Below, piece after piece: positions 1 to 7,961 of a DNA stretch of 64,000 nucleotides (positions are counted from its first letter, which is position 1; each line of letters opens with the position of its first letter). The position numbers and the translations under genes are program-made. The DNA comes from Cryptosporangium aurantiacum. Its GTDB lineage: Bacteria > Actinomycetota > Actinomycetes > Mycobacteriales > Cryptosporangiaceae. The stretch lies in contig NZ_FRCS01000004.1 in NCBI RefSeq assembly GCF_900143005.1, positions 372,001 through 436,000 on the forward strand. The letters run 5' to 3'. The notes beneath the pieces were generated by a model, which ran no database searches, was not told the DNA's origin, and saw only the letters and a list, made by a program, of their open reading frames with translations.

Positions 1-700
1 AGGCGCGGGGGCGGTCGGCGAGCACGAAGCCGAGCGCGGTGACCAGCAGCCAGATCGGCCCGGTGAACCCGGCCATGTACTGCACCGGCGAGACACCCAG
101 GACCAGCGTGAGCCCGCCCAGGATCGCGCCCACCCAGCCGATCCAGCGCGGCGCGGCAGAGTGTCGCAGCGCCGCCGCGGCGATCGCGACGCCTGCCACG
201 CCCGCGCCGACCCAGAGCCAGGAGATCGTGGCGACCCAGTGCGCGTAGAAGTCGGCGCTCTCCGGGACGAGCTCGCCCTCCGGCGCGTGGATGCCGAACA
301 CGAACTCGGTGGTCAGGCCGCTGCCGAGCAGGCCGGCGACGGAGACGAGACCGAGCCCGGACGACGCCACCGCGGGGAGCAGGCTGCCGACCGGCGCCTG
401 CGCCTCCAGCCGACGCTTCAGCCCGGCGGCGAACACCAGCAGGAGCAGCGCGGTGACGATCGTGAACGTGTGGTTGATCAGGATCCAGGTCGTCTGGTCG
501 GCCAGCGCCTTGACGACCTCCTTCGGCTTGCCGATCGTCTCCGGCAGATACGCGGCGTCGATCTGGAGGCTGGCCACGATCGACGCGAAGCCGGTGACGC
601 CTGCGGCGAGGCCGGTGGCGGCCCACGCCCGGCTGTTCCCGACGTCCCTGCGCTGCTGACGCGGCGGCACTGCCGCGCCGGGGGTGGTGTACGTAGTCAT
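1..700 (-). CDS. Multi-pass membrane protein of unknown function (C-terminus beyond window)
   Basis: The first codon is the ATG at 700-698 and the frame stays open to the window edge, giving at least 233 residues. The translation opens with a short polar stretch (MTTYTTPGAAV, several Arg and Gln), followed by alternating hydrophobic segments near residues 28-48, 75-95, 108-128, 150-175 and 185-232. This is the pattern of an integral membrane protein with a cytoplasmic N-terminus. I do not recognise a catalytic motif. It lies downstream of the two-component pair on the same strand, separated by about 225 bp of GC-rich spacer without a gene. Co-transcription with the pair is possible but not shown. 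Confidence 0.7.
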   Translation of the reverse strand, partial: MTTYTTPGAAVPPRQQRRDVGNSRAWAATGLAAGVTGFASIVASLQIDAAYLPETIGKPKEVVKALADQTTWILINHTFTIVTALLLLVFAAGLKRRLEAQAPVGSLLPAVASSGLGLVSVAGLLGSGLTTEFVFGIHAPEGELVPESADFYAHWVATISWLWVGAGVAGVAIAAAALRHSAAPRWIGWVGAILGGLTLVLGVSPVQYMAGFTGPIWLLVTALGFVLADRPRA

Positions 701-925
701 GCTGCTGTCCCTGCTCCTCATGTCTCCGGCCCTGTGGGCGAGCCCCGAAACGCCGGGGCCGACCGGAGATCACGGTGCCGCGCCCGGCGTCCCGGGTTCG
801 AGGGCGCGAGGCCCGAATACACGGGCCGTTGCCCGGGCCCCCGGCACGGCTGCCCGAGCCGGTGCCTGGGCCACGGGCACGGCTGCCCGAGCCGTTGCCC
901 GGGCCGCCCGGGCCGGTGCTCGGCG

Positions 926-1576
926 CTAGCCGGGCAGGGAGCGGCCCAGACCCGCGTCGCGGGCGCGCGCCACGGCCTCGGCGCGGTCGGCCACCTGGAG
1001 CTTCGTGAAGACGTTCGACACGTGGTTGCGCACGGTCTTCGGCGACAGGAACAGACGCCCGGCGATCGCGCTGTTGGTCAGGCCGCGGGCGACCAGGTCG
1101 AGGATCTCCCGCTCCCTGGTCGTCAGCTCGGGGAACGGCAGCGCCTGGGTCCCACCGGAGGTGAACCAGGCCAGCACCCGGCTCGCGACCCCGGCGCTGA
1201 ACACCACCTCGCCGCCCGCCACCGCCTCGATCGCCCGCGCGATCTCCGCCCGTCCCGCCCCTTTCAGCAGGTAACCGCGGGCGCCGGCGCGCATCGCGGC
1301 GAACACCGCGTCGTCGCCCTCGAGCATCGTGAGCACGAGCACCGCGGTACCGGGCCGCCGGTCGACGACCTGCCTGGTGGCCTCCATCCCGGTGAGCCCG
1401 GGCATCTGCAGGTCCATCAGGACGACGTCCGGCGCGGCGTCGTCGACCGCGGCCACGGCGGCGGCGCCGTCCGCGCACTCGGCCACCACCTCGACGTCCG
1501 GCATCGCGGCCAGTGCGGTGACCAGGCCTTCCCGGTAGAGCGGGTGGTCGTCGACGATCATCACACGGATCGTCAT
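926..1576 (-). CDS. LuxR/NarL-family response regulator
   Basis: A 216-residue two-component response regulator acting as a cytoplasmic DNA-binding transcription factor. Residues 1-120 form a receiver domain with the acidic pair D9/D10 (VDDHPLYREG), phospho-acceptor D55 (VLMDLQMPG) and a late conserved Lys (YLLKG). Residues 150-210 are a LuxR-type helix-turn-helix (LTTREREILDLVARG, then SPKTVRNHVSNVFTKL). The start ATG overlaps the stop codon of the upstream histidine kinase by 4 bp (ATGA), so translation is probably coupled and the kinase is its partner. Target genes are unknown; the divergent membrane protein at 3896 or the membrane gene at the left edge are candidates. Confidence 0.92.
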   Translation of the reverse strand: MTIRVMIVDDHPLYREGLVTALAAMPDVEVVAECADGAAAVAAVDDAAPDVVLMDLQMPGLTGMEATRQVVDRRPGTAVLVLTMLEGDDAVFAAMRAGARGYLLKGAGRAEIARAIEAVAGGEVVFSAGVASRVLAWFTSGGTQALPFPELTTREREILDLVARGLTNSAIAGRLFLSPKTVRNHVSNVFTKLQVADRAEAVARARDAGLGRSLPG

Positions 1577-3768
1577 CGCACGGTCACCGGCAACTCCGCC
1601 TCCACCCGCGTGCCCTGCCCGTCGTCGCCGGGTCCGAGCGTGAACGTACCGCCGAGCTCCTCCGCACGATGCCGCATCGAAGTCAGCCCGACCCCGGTGC
1701 CGCCGAGACCGGCGGGCGCAGCCAGCGCGCCGAGGCCACCCGGCCCAGCCTGCGCCGCGGAACCGGCGGGGCCGCCGATCGCGGCGTGGCCGGCGGGCGC
1801 CGCGGGGCCGGCGGGCGCCGCGGGGCCGGCGGGCGCCGCGGGGCCGGCGGGCGTGGCGGGCGCGGTGAGGCCGCGGCCGTTGTCGGTGACCACCACCCGC
1901 ACCCGGTCGCCGGTGTCCGAGCGGGTCACCGACACGCGCACCGCGCGCGGTTCCGCGTGCCGCGCGGCGTTGGTCAGCGCCTCCGCGACGATCCGGTACG
2001 CCGCCACCTCCACCGCGGCCGGCAACGCCGCCCCGGTCTCGACCACGACGTCGACCGGGAACCGCGGCGCGAAGCGGCTGCCGAGCTCGGTCAGCGCCCC
2101 GTCCAGCCCCAGGTCGTCCAGGGCGGGTGGCCGGAGCCCGTGCACCACACCGCGGACGTCCTGCACGGTCTCCTGCAGCCGCGGCAGCGCCCGATCGAGC
2201 AGCGCGCCCGCCCGGTCGGCGTCCGGGGGAAGCAGTTCCCGCGCGGTCTCGATCTGCAGCGCGAGCGCGGCCAGCGCCGGTCCGAGCCCGTCGTGGAGGT
2301 CCCGGTAGAGCCGTTTCCGCTCCTCCTCCCGGGCGCTGACCAGCAGTTCCCGGGAGCGGTGCACCTCGCGGGTGAGCTGGACGGCGTGCACCGCGATCCC
2401 GGTGCGGCGGGCGAGGTCGTCGAGCGCACGACGGCGTCGGCGGGTGGTACCTGCCCCGCGCGGCACGACCAGCTGCCCGACGTCCACCCCGGCGTAGGCG
2501 AGCGGGATCGTCTCGACCGGATCCGAACGAACACCGCTCGCCACCGTGCTGCCGTCCGGCAGGACGATCGCCACGTACGGCAGCCGGAGCGCCGCCGCGG
2601 CCGTCGCCGCCACGTCCTCCAAGAGCGTCCCCGCGTCCTGGACCGCCTCCAGCCGCTCGCCCAGCCGGGCGAGCACCGCGTACGGGTCGTCCGGTTCGCC
2701 GTAGACCAGCCGGTTGACCAGCGCCCGTACCCGCCGGTGGGCCGGTGCCAGCAACAGTGCGACGACGACGGTCGCGACCAGCGGCGCACCCGCTGCCCCG
2801 CCGAACAGCGTCCCCAGCAGGCCGACACAGAGCACGTAGACGCCGGCCAGCACTGCCAGGAGCGCGCCCCACAGCAACGAGCGCGCGACCAGCGCATCAA
2901 CGTCCCAAAGGCCGTGGCGCAGTGCTGCGACCGCGAACCCGACCGACAACGGGACCATCGCCAGTGCCGTGACCGCGGGCCCAGCCGCGAACCCCAGCCC
3001 GAACAGCGCCACGCTGGCCGCGAGGCCGAGCAGGATCCAGCTGAGCCGGTCGCGGACCGGACCGCGCGCCGTCCACCACCGGTGCACCAGGCTGATCAGC
3101 GACGCTGCGACCGCGACCATCGAGAACACGTTCAGCGGCCACGCGACCTCCGGCCGCGCCGCGGCCGCCAACCCGATCGGGTTCTCCAGGCCGGCCGCGG
3201 CCAGCCCCGGCGCGCCCTGCGCATACGGATAAACCGCCCAGTGGACGCTGTGCGTGACGACCGCCGCGAGCGCCAGCGCGAGTACCGGCCACCACCGGCG
3301 GGACGCGAGCCGTCCGTCCGGCGCCAGCACCGGCAGCACCGCGGCGATTCCGAGGAGCGCCGCGACCCAGGTCCAGTTGGCCCACCAGAGCAGCACCGGC
3401 GCGATCCCCGGGCCGCCCGGCCGGTCGAGTGCCCAGACGCCGTACTCCAGCGCGGCCAGCACCCAGGCCCCGACCAGCCCGATGCCGAGTAGTAACGGCC
3501 CGATCGGCAGGCGTGGCCGCGCCGCGACCAGCCAGGCACCGGCGGTGCCGTAGCCGATCCCGATCGCGGCCAGCATCAGCCACCAGACGGTCACCCCGGG
3601 TGCGGCGGTCGCGTCGGCGTTCCGCAGGTGCAGGGCCACGCCGATGACCAGCGGTGTCCCCAGCGCCGCCGCGCAGCCGCCGACGACGAGCGGGAGCCGC
3701 CCGGCTCTCGGCACCTCGGCGAGCACAGCCACGGCGCTCATCGTCGCCGATCCGGCCGCGCGTGTCAT
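1573..3768 (-). CDS. NarL-type membrane sensor histidine kinase with repeat-expanded ATP lid
   Basis: About 731 residues. The N-terminal half has roughly eight hydrophobic segments, then a linker or GAF-like region. A HisKA_3 dimerisation motif follows with the phospho-accepting His near residue 492 (YRDLHDGLGPALAAL). The C-terminal HATPase has an N-box (AEALTNAARHA), G1 (DNGRGL, about 628) and G2 (GTGVGLTSM, about 688). Between G1 and G2, where relatives have only a few residues, lies an Ala/Pro/Gly insertion of about 50 residues encoded by an 18-bp tandem repeat (1791-1844). The ATG at 3768 was preferred over an in-frame ATG at 3741; neither has a strong ribosome site. It forms an operon with the response regulator. 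The signal sensed is not apparent. Confidence 0.88.
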   Translation of the reverse strand: MTRAAGSATMSAVAVLAEVPRAGRLPLVVGGCAAALGTPLVIGVALHLRNADATAAPGVTVWWLMLAAIGIGYGTAGAWLVAARPRLPIGPLLLGIGLVGAWVLAALEYGVWALDRPGGPGIAPVLLWWANWTWVAALLGIAAVLPVLAPDGRLASRRWWPVLALALAAVVTHSVHWAVYPYAQGAPGLAAAGLENPIGLAAAARPEVAWPLNVFSMVAVAASLISLVHRWWTARGPVRDRLSWILLGLAASVALFGLGFAAGPAVTALAMVPLSVGFAVAALRHGLWDVDALVARSLLWGALLAVLAGVYVLCVGLLGTLFGGAAGAPLVATVVVALLLAPAHRRVRALVNRLVYGEPDDPYAVLARLGERLEAVQDAGTLLEDVAATAAAALRLPYVAIVLPDGSTVASGVRSDPVETIPLAYAGVDVGQLVVPRGAGTTRRRRRALDDLARRTGIAVHAVQLTREVHRSRELLVSAREEERKRLYRDLHDGLGPALAALALQIETARELLPPDADRAGALLDRALPRLQETVQDVRGVVHGLRPPALDDLGLDGALTELGSRFAPRFPVDVVVETGAALPAAVEVAAYRIVAEALTNAARHAEPRAVRVSVTRSDTGDRVRVVVTDNGRGLTAPATPAGPAAPAGPAAPAGPAAPAGHAAIGGPAGSAAQAGPGGLGALAAPAGLGGTGVGLTSMRHRAEELGGTFTLGPGDDGQGTRVEAELPVTVR
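1791..1844. repeat. 18-bp tandem repeat inside the histidine kinase gene
   Basis: Three identical 18-bp units with degenerate copies on both sides. They encode repeated APAGPA blocks in the ATP-lid region of the kinase. Unit length is a multiple of three, so copy-number change would keep the frame. Confidence 0.85.
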
Positions 3769-3895
3769 GGGACACCAAGTCCCGTTCGGGCAGGACACCG
3801 CGGCCCCGCGCGAACGGGGTCGCCGGCTCAGGCGCTCGGGACGGACGCGAACCGAGGCTGGTGCGGACACCGACCACTCTCTCCGGAGGAACCCC

Positions 3896-4480
3896 ATGTC
3901 CGTCGTTCTCGAAGCACCTCGCGTCCGGTCCGGCGCCGCCGCCGCGACCGCAGCGGCGATCTGCTGGATCGCGCTCGGTATCGACTCGGTCGCCCGTGGT
4001 GGCGCCGAGACGTCCCGGGACGTGTTCGTCCTGCTGCCCTGGGTGCTCACCGCGTTCGCGGTCACCCAGTTGCACCTCGCCCAGCGTCCGCCGGCCGGGC
4101 GCCGCACCTGGATCGAGCCGGTGGGCTACTGGGCCGTGATGGTCGCGATGCTGCTCACGCTGGTCGGCACCGCAGCGTGGCCGCTCGACATACCCGCGCT
4201 CCAGGTCCTCGGGTTCCCGCTGGGCGTGATGATCTGGCTGGTTGCGATGATCGCGTTCGGCTGGGGCACGGTCCGCGCGGGCGTGTTTCCGACCTGGGCC
4301 GGGGTGCTGCTCGCGCTGCTGGAGCCCGGTTCGATCCTGACCGGCCTGTTGCTCTCCCCGATCGCCGGGCTGGAGGACCACGGAAACTACTCGGCGGGCC
4401 TGGAGAAGGGTGTTCTTCTGCTGCTGCTCGCGGGTGCGCTGCGCAGGGCATCGGTGGGTGCCGCCGACACCGCGGAGTGA
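3896..4480 (+). CDS. Integral membrane protein, unknown function
   Basis: A 194-residue protein with about six hydrophobic segments and short loops. The ATG at 3896 is preceded by a good ribosome site, GGAGGA at 3884-3889. It is transcribed divergently from the sensor kinase, with 127 bp between the two start codons that must hold both promoters. Divergent membrane genes next to NarL-type pairs are often targets of the pair, so that link is plausible but inferred. No catalytic signature was seen. Confidence 0.8.
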   Translation: MSVVLEAPRVRSGAAAATAAAICWIALGIDSVARGGAETSRDVFVLLPWVLTAFAVTQLHLAQRPPAGRRTWIEPVGYWAVMVAMLLTLVGTAAWPLDIPALQVLGFPLGVMIWLVAMIAFGWGTVRAGVFPTWAGVLLALLEPGSILTGLLLSPIAGLEDHGNYSAGLEKGVLLLLLAGALRRASVGAADTAE

Positions 4481-4499
4481 GCGGTATTAGCCTCTGCGC

Positions 4500-5468
4500 A
4501 TGGCGATCTCCACCGAGGCGCACACCTGGACCACCGACGTCCTCGGCGCCCCGTACGAGCAGTACACGATCCCGCTCGGTAGCGATGACCAGGGTGAGGT
4601 CGTCGCCACGCTGGTCCGCCGCCGTGCGGACCGGCCGACCGGGCGGGCGGTGCTCCACGTCCACGGTTTTGTCGACTACTTCTTCCAGACCCACCTGGCC
4701 GACCGGCTGGTCGAGTCCGGATTCGACTTCTACGCGATCGACCTGCGCAAGTACGGGCGCAGCCTGCGCCCGCACCAGACGCCGTACTTCTGCCGCAGCT
4801 TGACCGAGTACTTCGCCGATCTGGACGCCGCTGTCCGGATCATCCGGGAGCAGGACTCGCACGAGACCGTGCTGGTCCATGCCCACTCCACCGGCGGGCT
4901 GGTCACGCCGCTCTGGGTGCATCGGCACCGCACCGAACGGCTGGTTGACGGGCTCGCGCTGAACAGCCCGTTCTTCGACATGAACCAGCCGCGGTTGGTG
5001 CGTGGGGCGATCGACTTCTTCGGGGCTCCGATGGGCACGTTCCGGCCGTACCAGGTGCTGCCGGCCCCGTCGTCGAACTTCTACGGGCGCAGCCTGCACC
5101 GCGACCACGCCGGCGAATGGGACTACGACCTGGCCTGGAAGCCGATGTCCGGGGTGCAGATCCACGCCGGGTGGCTGCGGGCGATCCGGAACGGCCACCG
5201 CCGGATCGAGGCCGGTCTGGCGATCGAGGTCCCGATCCTGGTGGCCTGCTCCACGGCGACGTTCCGGTCGTCGCGCTGGGACGAGTCGGTGCTGCGTACC
5301 GATGCCGTGCTCGACGTCGAGCACATCGCCAGCCGTGCGCACCGGCTGGGTCGGCAGGTGACGCTGGTCCGGATCGAGAACGGTGTGCACGACCTGGCGC
5401 TGTCCGCTCCGCCGGTCCGGGAGCGGTATCTCGAAGAACTTCTACGCTGGGTAGAGACCTACGTTTGA
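4500..5468 (+). CDS. Alpha/beta hydrolase (serine aminopeptidase S33 / monoacylglycerol-lipase-like)
   Basis: A 322-residue cytoplasmic alpha/beta-hydrolase. Visible features are an oxyanion-loop motif (VLHVHGFVDYF), a strand-turn around YAIDLRKYGRS as in lysophospholipases, and the nucleophile elbow HAHSTGG containing the catalytic Ser. A late His (ENGVHDLAL) fits the catalytic triad. It starts 19 bp after the preceding membrane gene on the same strand. Substrate class (monoacylglycerol, lysophospholipid or peptide) cannot be decided from sequence. Confidence 0.85.
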   Translation: MAISTEAHTWTTDVLGAPYEQYTIPLGSDDQGEVVATLVRRRADRPTGRAVLHVHGFVDYFFQTHLADRLVESGFDFYAIDLRKYGRSLRPHQTPYFCRSLTEYFADLDAAVRIIREQDSHETVLVHAHSTGGLVTPLWVHRHRTERLVDGLALNSPFFDMNQPRLVRGAIDFFGAPMGTFRPYQVLPAPSSNFYGRSLHRDHAGEWDYDLAWKPMSGVQIHAGWLRAIRNGHRRIEAGLAIEVPILVACSTATFRSSRWDESVLRTDAVLDVEHIASRAHRLGRQVTLVRIENGVHDLALSAPPVRERYLEELLRWVETYV

Positions 5469-5487
5469 GCCGGAGTAGCGTCGGGTC

Positions 5488-6252
5488 GTGTACCGCTTCC
5501 TGCTGAGCCCGAAGTGGGTTGCGTCGTTCCTGCTGTGCGTCGTGGCCGCGGTGGTCTGCGTACGGCTGGCGCACTGGCAACTCGATCGGCTCGACCAGAA
5601 GCGCGCGATCAACGATGCGATCACCACGGCCCGCGACGCGTCGCCGGTGCCCGCGTCCTCGCTGAACGACGAGCCCGAGTACACCCGGGTCCGGGCCACC
5701 GGGCAGTACGACGTCGCGCGCGAAGTGCTGGTGCGCAACCGGACACAGGACAACAAGCTCGGGTACTACGTGCTCGCGCCGCTGCGCACCACCGACGGCC
5801 CGGTGCTCTGGGTCGTCCGCGGTTGGGTGGCGGCCGGTTCCGGTGGCGCCACGTCGATTCCCACGTACGGGGCGGCGCCTGGTGGCACCGTCACCGTGGT
5901 GGGGCGGGTACGCGAACCGGAGAGCGGCTCGATCGGGTCCGTGCAGGTCAGCGGCCACAACCTGATCACCCGAATCACGCCGGAAGCGTTGCAGGCCGAC
6001 GGTGAGCCTGCCTACGACGCGTTCGTCGAGCTGATCTCGTCGACGCCGGCTGATACTTCGCTCAGCGCCCTGCCTGCGCCGGACGACCTCGACGAGGGCC
6101 CACACTTGGCCTACGCCGTTCAGTGGTACCTGTTCGCGGGGATGTTCCTCGTCGGGTACCTGGTCCTCGCCCGCAACTACGCACATCGGGACGACGCCCC
6201 GCGCGCCACCGTCGACGCGGATCCGCCCGCCGTGCCTGCCGAGGCTCCTTAG
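5488..6252 (+). CDS. SURF1 family protein (cytochrome oxidase assembly)
   Basis: A 254-residue protein with the SURF1/SHY1 architecture: one N-terminal membrane helix (residues 8-27), a large extracytoplasmic domain, and a C-terminal membrane helix (about 212-232). The family helps assemble haem a into cytochrome c oxidase. Recognisable pieces are the segment VRLAHWQLDRL just after the first helix, VRATGQYD, VWVVRGWV, and AYAVQWYLFAG leading into the last helix. Start is the GTG at 5488. It lies 19 bp after the hydrolase, so co-transcription is likely. Confidence 0.88.
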   Translation: MYRFLLSPKWVASFLLCVVAAVVCVRLAHWQLDRLDQKRAINDAITTARDASPVPASSLNDEPEYTRVRATGQYDVAREVLVRNRTQDNKLGYYVLAPLRTTDGPVLWVVRGWVAAGSGGATSIPTYGAAPGGTVTVVGRVREPESGSIGSVQVSGHNLITRITPEALQADGEPAYDAFVELISSTPADTSLSALPAPDDLDEGPHLAYAVQWYLFAGMFLVGYLVLARNYAHRDDAPRATVDADPPAVPAEAP

Positions 6253-6340
6253 ACCGCGTTTCCCGGGCGTCGCTCTCGCGAGTGTCGGGGTGGTCCGCAA
6301 CGGAGCTTGGGCTCGTAGCCCGTGGCCTAGGCTTCGCTCC

Positions 6341-7135
6341 ATGGCGCCGATGCTCGAAGGCTTCACCCAGTTCGACTTCAGTCATCATGGCAAGACCCAC
6401 CCGGTCTACCGAGCAGGCACCGGACCCGCGGTCATCGTGATTTCCGAGATCCCCGGCATCACGCCGAAGGTGCTGTCGTTCGCACGGCGGGTGGCCGATC
6501 TCGGCTGCACGGTGTTCCTGCCGTCGCTGTTCGGGATCCCCGGCCGCGACATCGACGGCAAGGCGCTACGCACGGCGATGCGGAACGTCTGCGTCTCCCG
6601 CGAGTTCACGATGTTGGCCCGCGGCAAGGCGTCGCCGGTGACCGTATGGTTGCGCGCGCTGGCGAAAGAGGCGCACGAGGAATGCGGCGGGCCGGGCGTC
6701 GGCGCGGTCGGGATGTGTTTCACCGGCGGGTTCGCGCTGGCGATGGCCGTGGATCGCCGGATGCTCGCGCCGGTGCTCGCCCAGCCGTCGCTGCCGTTCC
6801 CGGTCGGTGCCGCCCGAAAGTCCGACGTCGGCCTCGACACCGCGTCGCTGGCTCGGGTAAAGGAGCGCTGCGCGGACGAGGGGCTCTGCGTGTTGGGGCT
6901 GCGCTTCACCGACGACAAGTTCGTGCCCGCGGAGCGGTTCGCCCGGCTGCGGCGGGAACTCGGCGACGGTTTCGTCGGGGTGGAGATCCCGTCCTCGTCG
7001 GTGCCCAACGGGTCGCAGCCGGGTGGGATGGCGCACTCGGTGCTCACCGAGGACCTCGTGGACGAACCGGGCCATCCGACGCGGGTGGCCCTGGACCAGG
7101 TGCTGCAGTTGTTCCGCGACCGCCTGCTGCCCTGA
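6341..7135 (+). CDS. Dienelactone hydrolase family protein
   Basis: A 264-residue alpha/beta hydrolase of the dienelactone hydrolase family. The nucleophile elbow is GMCFTGG, with Cys in the catalytic position as in true dienelactone hydrolases. It is followed by acidic (FTDDKF) and His (MAHSVL) segments that could complete the triad. The family usually cleaves dienelactone or related esters in aromatic catabolism, but many actinobacterial members have unknown substrates. The ATG at 6341 was chosen because the protein family begins near this point; a second ATG lies at 6350 and an upstream extension looks non-coding. Confidence 0.85.
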   Translation: MAPMLEGFTQFDFSHHGKTHPVYRAGTGPAVIVISEIPGITPKVLSFARRVADLGCTVFLPSLFGIPGRDIDGKALRTAMRNVCVSREFTMLARGKASPVTVWLRALAKEAHEECGGPGVGAVGMCFTGGFALAMAVDRRMLAPVLAQPSLPFPVGAARKSDVGLDTASLARVKERCADEGLCVLGLRFTDDKFVPAERFARLRRELGDGFVGVEIPSSSVPNGSQPGGMAHSVLTEDLVDEPGHPTRVALDQVLQLFRDRLLP

Positions 7136-7152
7136 GCAGGGCACGGCTGGGC

Positions 7153-7243
7153 GCGGGGCGCCGGGCGCCGGGTGCGGGGCGCCGGGTGCGGGGCGCCGGG
7201 TGCGGGGCGCCGGGTGCGGGGCGCCGGGTGCGGGGCGCCGGGC
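7153..7243. repeat. 14-bp GC-only tandem repeat array
   Basis: Four perfect head-to-tail copies of gcggggcgccgggt at 7174-7229, with variant or partial copies at 7153-7173 and 7230-7243. The unit is not a multiple of three and no credible reading frame crosses it, so it is an intergenic minisatellite just after the dienelactone hydrolase stop. Confidence 0.9.
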
Positions 7244-7658
7244 GGACGCTGGCTTGAGTCTCGGCATCCGGGCACGTCCCACCTGTCGGGAGCGCTAGCC
7301 CGATTCTCGCGCCACCCGTGCCCGCTTAGTCCCCGAGCGTCGGAATCCACGGCGGCGGACAGGCGAAGCGGGCGCGTTTACGCTGGCTATAGCCGCCCTA
7401 ATCGCGCCCGCTTCGGTCCGCTCCCGGGATGAAACGCGGATCGGGTTCAGCCCCGGCTCAAGGCCGCGTAGCGAGAGGATTCGGCGGCTGGTCAAGTCCT
7501 TGCTCGGCGGGGTCACTCGCGGTGCCGGGTGCGGAGCGGGCTGCCCACCTGGTGGACGAGGGGTCCGCTGGACGGGAATGCGGCTGGGGGATTGTCCGAT
7601 TTCCGCGATCCTGCGGGTCGTTTACTGTCGCTGTGTCTAGTTCCCGGAGTGGGCTGTT

Positions 7659-7710
7659 GAAGCGCTGCACAGTTTGTGCCGTCAGAGGGGCACAGAATGT
7701 GCAGCGCCTC
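7659..7710. repeat. Paired 13-bp palindromes forming a larger inverted repeat
   Basis: GCACAGTTTGTGC (7667-7679) and GCACAGAATGTGC (7690-7702) are each GCACA-N3-TGTGC palindromes, with centres 23 bp apart. The two 22-bp blocks 7659-7680 and 7689-7710 are also near-perfect inverted repeats of one another around an 8-nt spacer, so the whole could form a long hairpin or bind a repressor twice. No start codon with a good ribosome site lies close by, so the target gene, if any, is unknown. Confidence 0.6.
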
Positions 7711-7917
7711 CACACGGTCGACGCCGCGCTCGGGGCTGACGTCCGGTCGGGTGGCCTTGAGGCCGGGCCGGACCAATCCGCGTTCGTAGCGGCGGCATTC
7801 CGGGGCCCACCCGAGAGGATAAATCCGCAACACCGTCCCCCACGCAACGCCGAACAGCCGGGGGGCCGCCACCGCGGGGCCGATCCTCTACCGCAGCGCA
7901 GCGGCCGGAGCGACGAC

Positions 7918-7953
7918 GAAAGGCGCCCGCCCTCGATGGGGCGAGCGCCTTTC
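7918..7953 (-). terminator. Hairpin downstream of the giant low-complexity gene
   Basis: A 15-bp stem (one mismatch) with a 5-nt loop, 9 bp after the stop codon of the minus-strand gene at 7962. The distal side on that strand begins with a short T-rich stretch. Likely intrinsic terminator. Confidence 0.65.
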
Positions 7954-7961
7954 ATGTGGCA

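Larger units (their letters stand above)
7244..7961. other. Gene-free stretch between convergent genes
   Basis: With the repeat array, about 820 bp without a credible gene. Open frames on both strands lack ribosome sites, domains and plausible composition. The region holds the paired palindromes at 7659-7710 and, at its right end, the terminator hairpin of the giant gene. Confidence 0.6.

Noticed and set aside
39-2308. Long plus-strand open frames opposite the kinase operon
   Set aside because: Composition is Arg/Gly/Pro-rich and lacks domains; the minus-strand two-component genes explain the region.
7429-7955. Open frames on both strands in the gene-free stretch
   Set aside because: No ribosome site, domain or biased codon third positions; the palindromes and terminator better describe the DNA.
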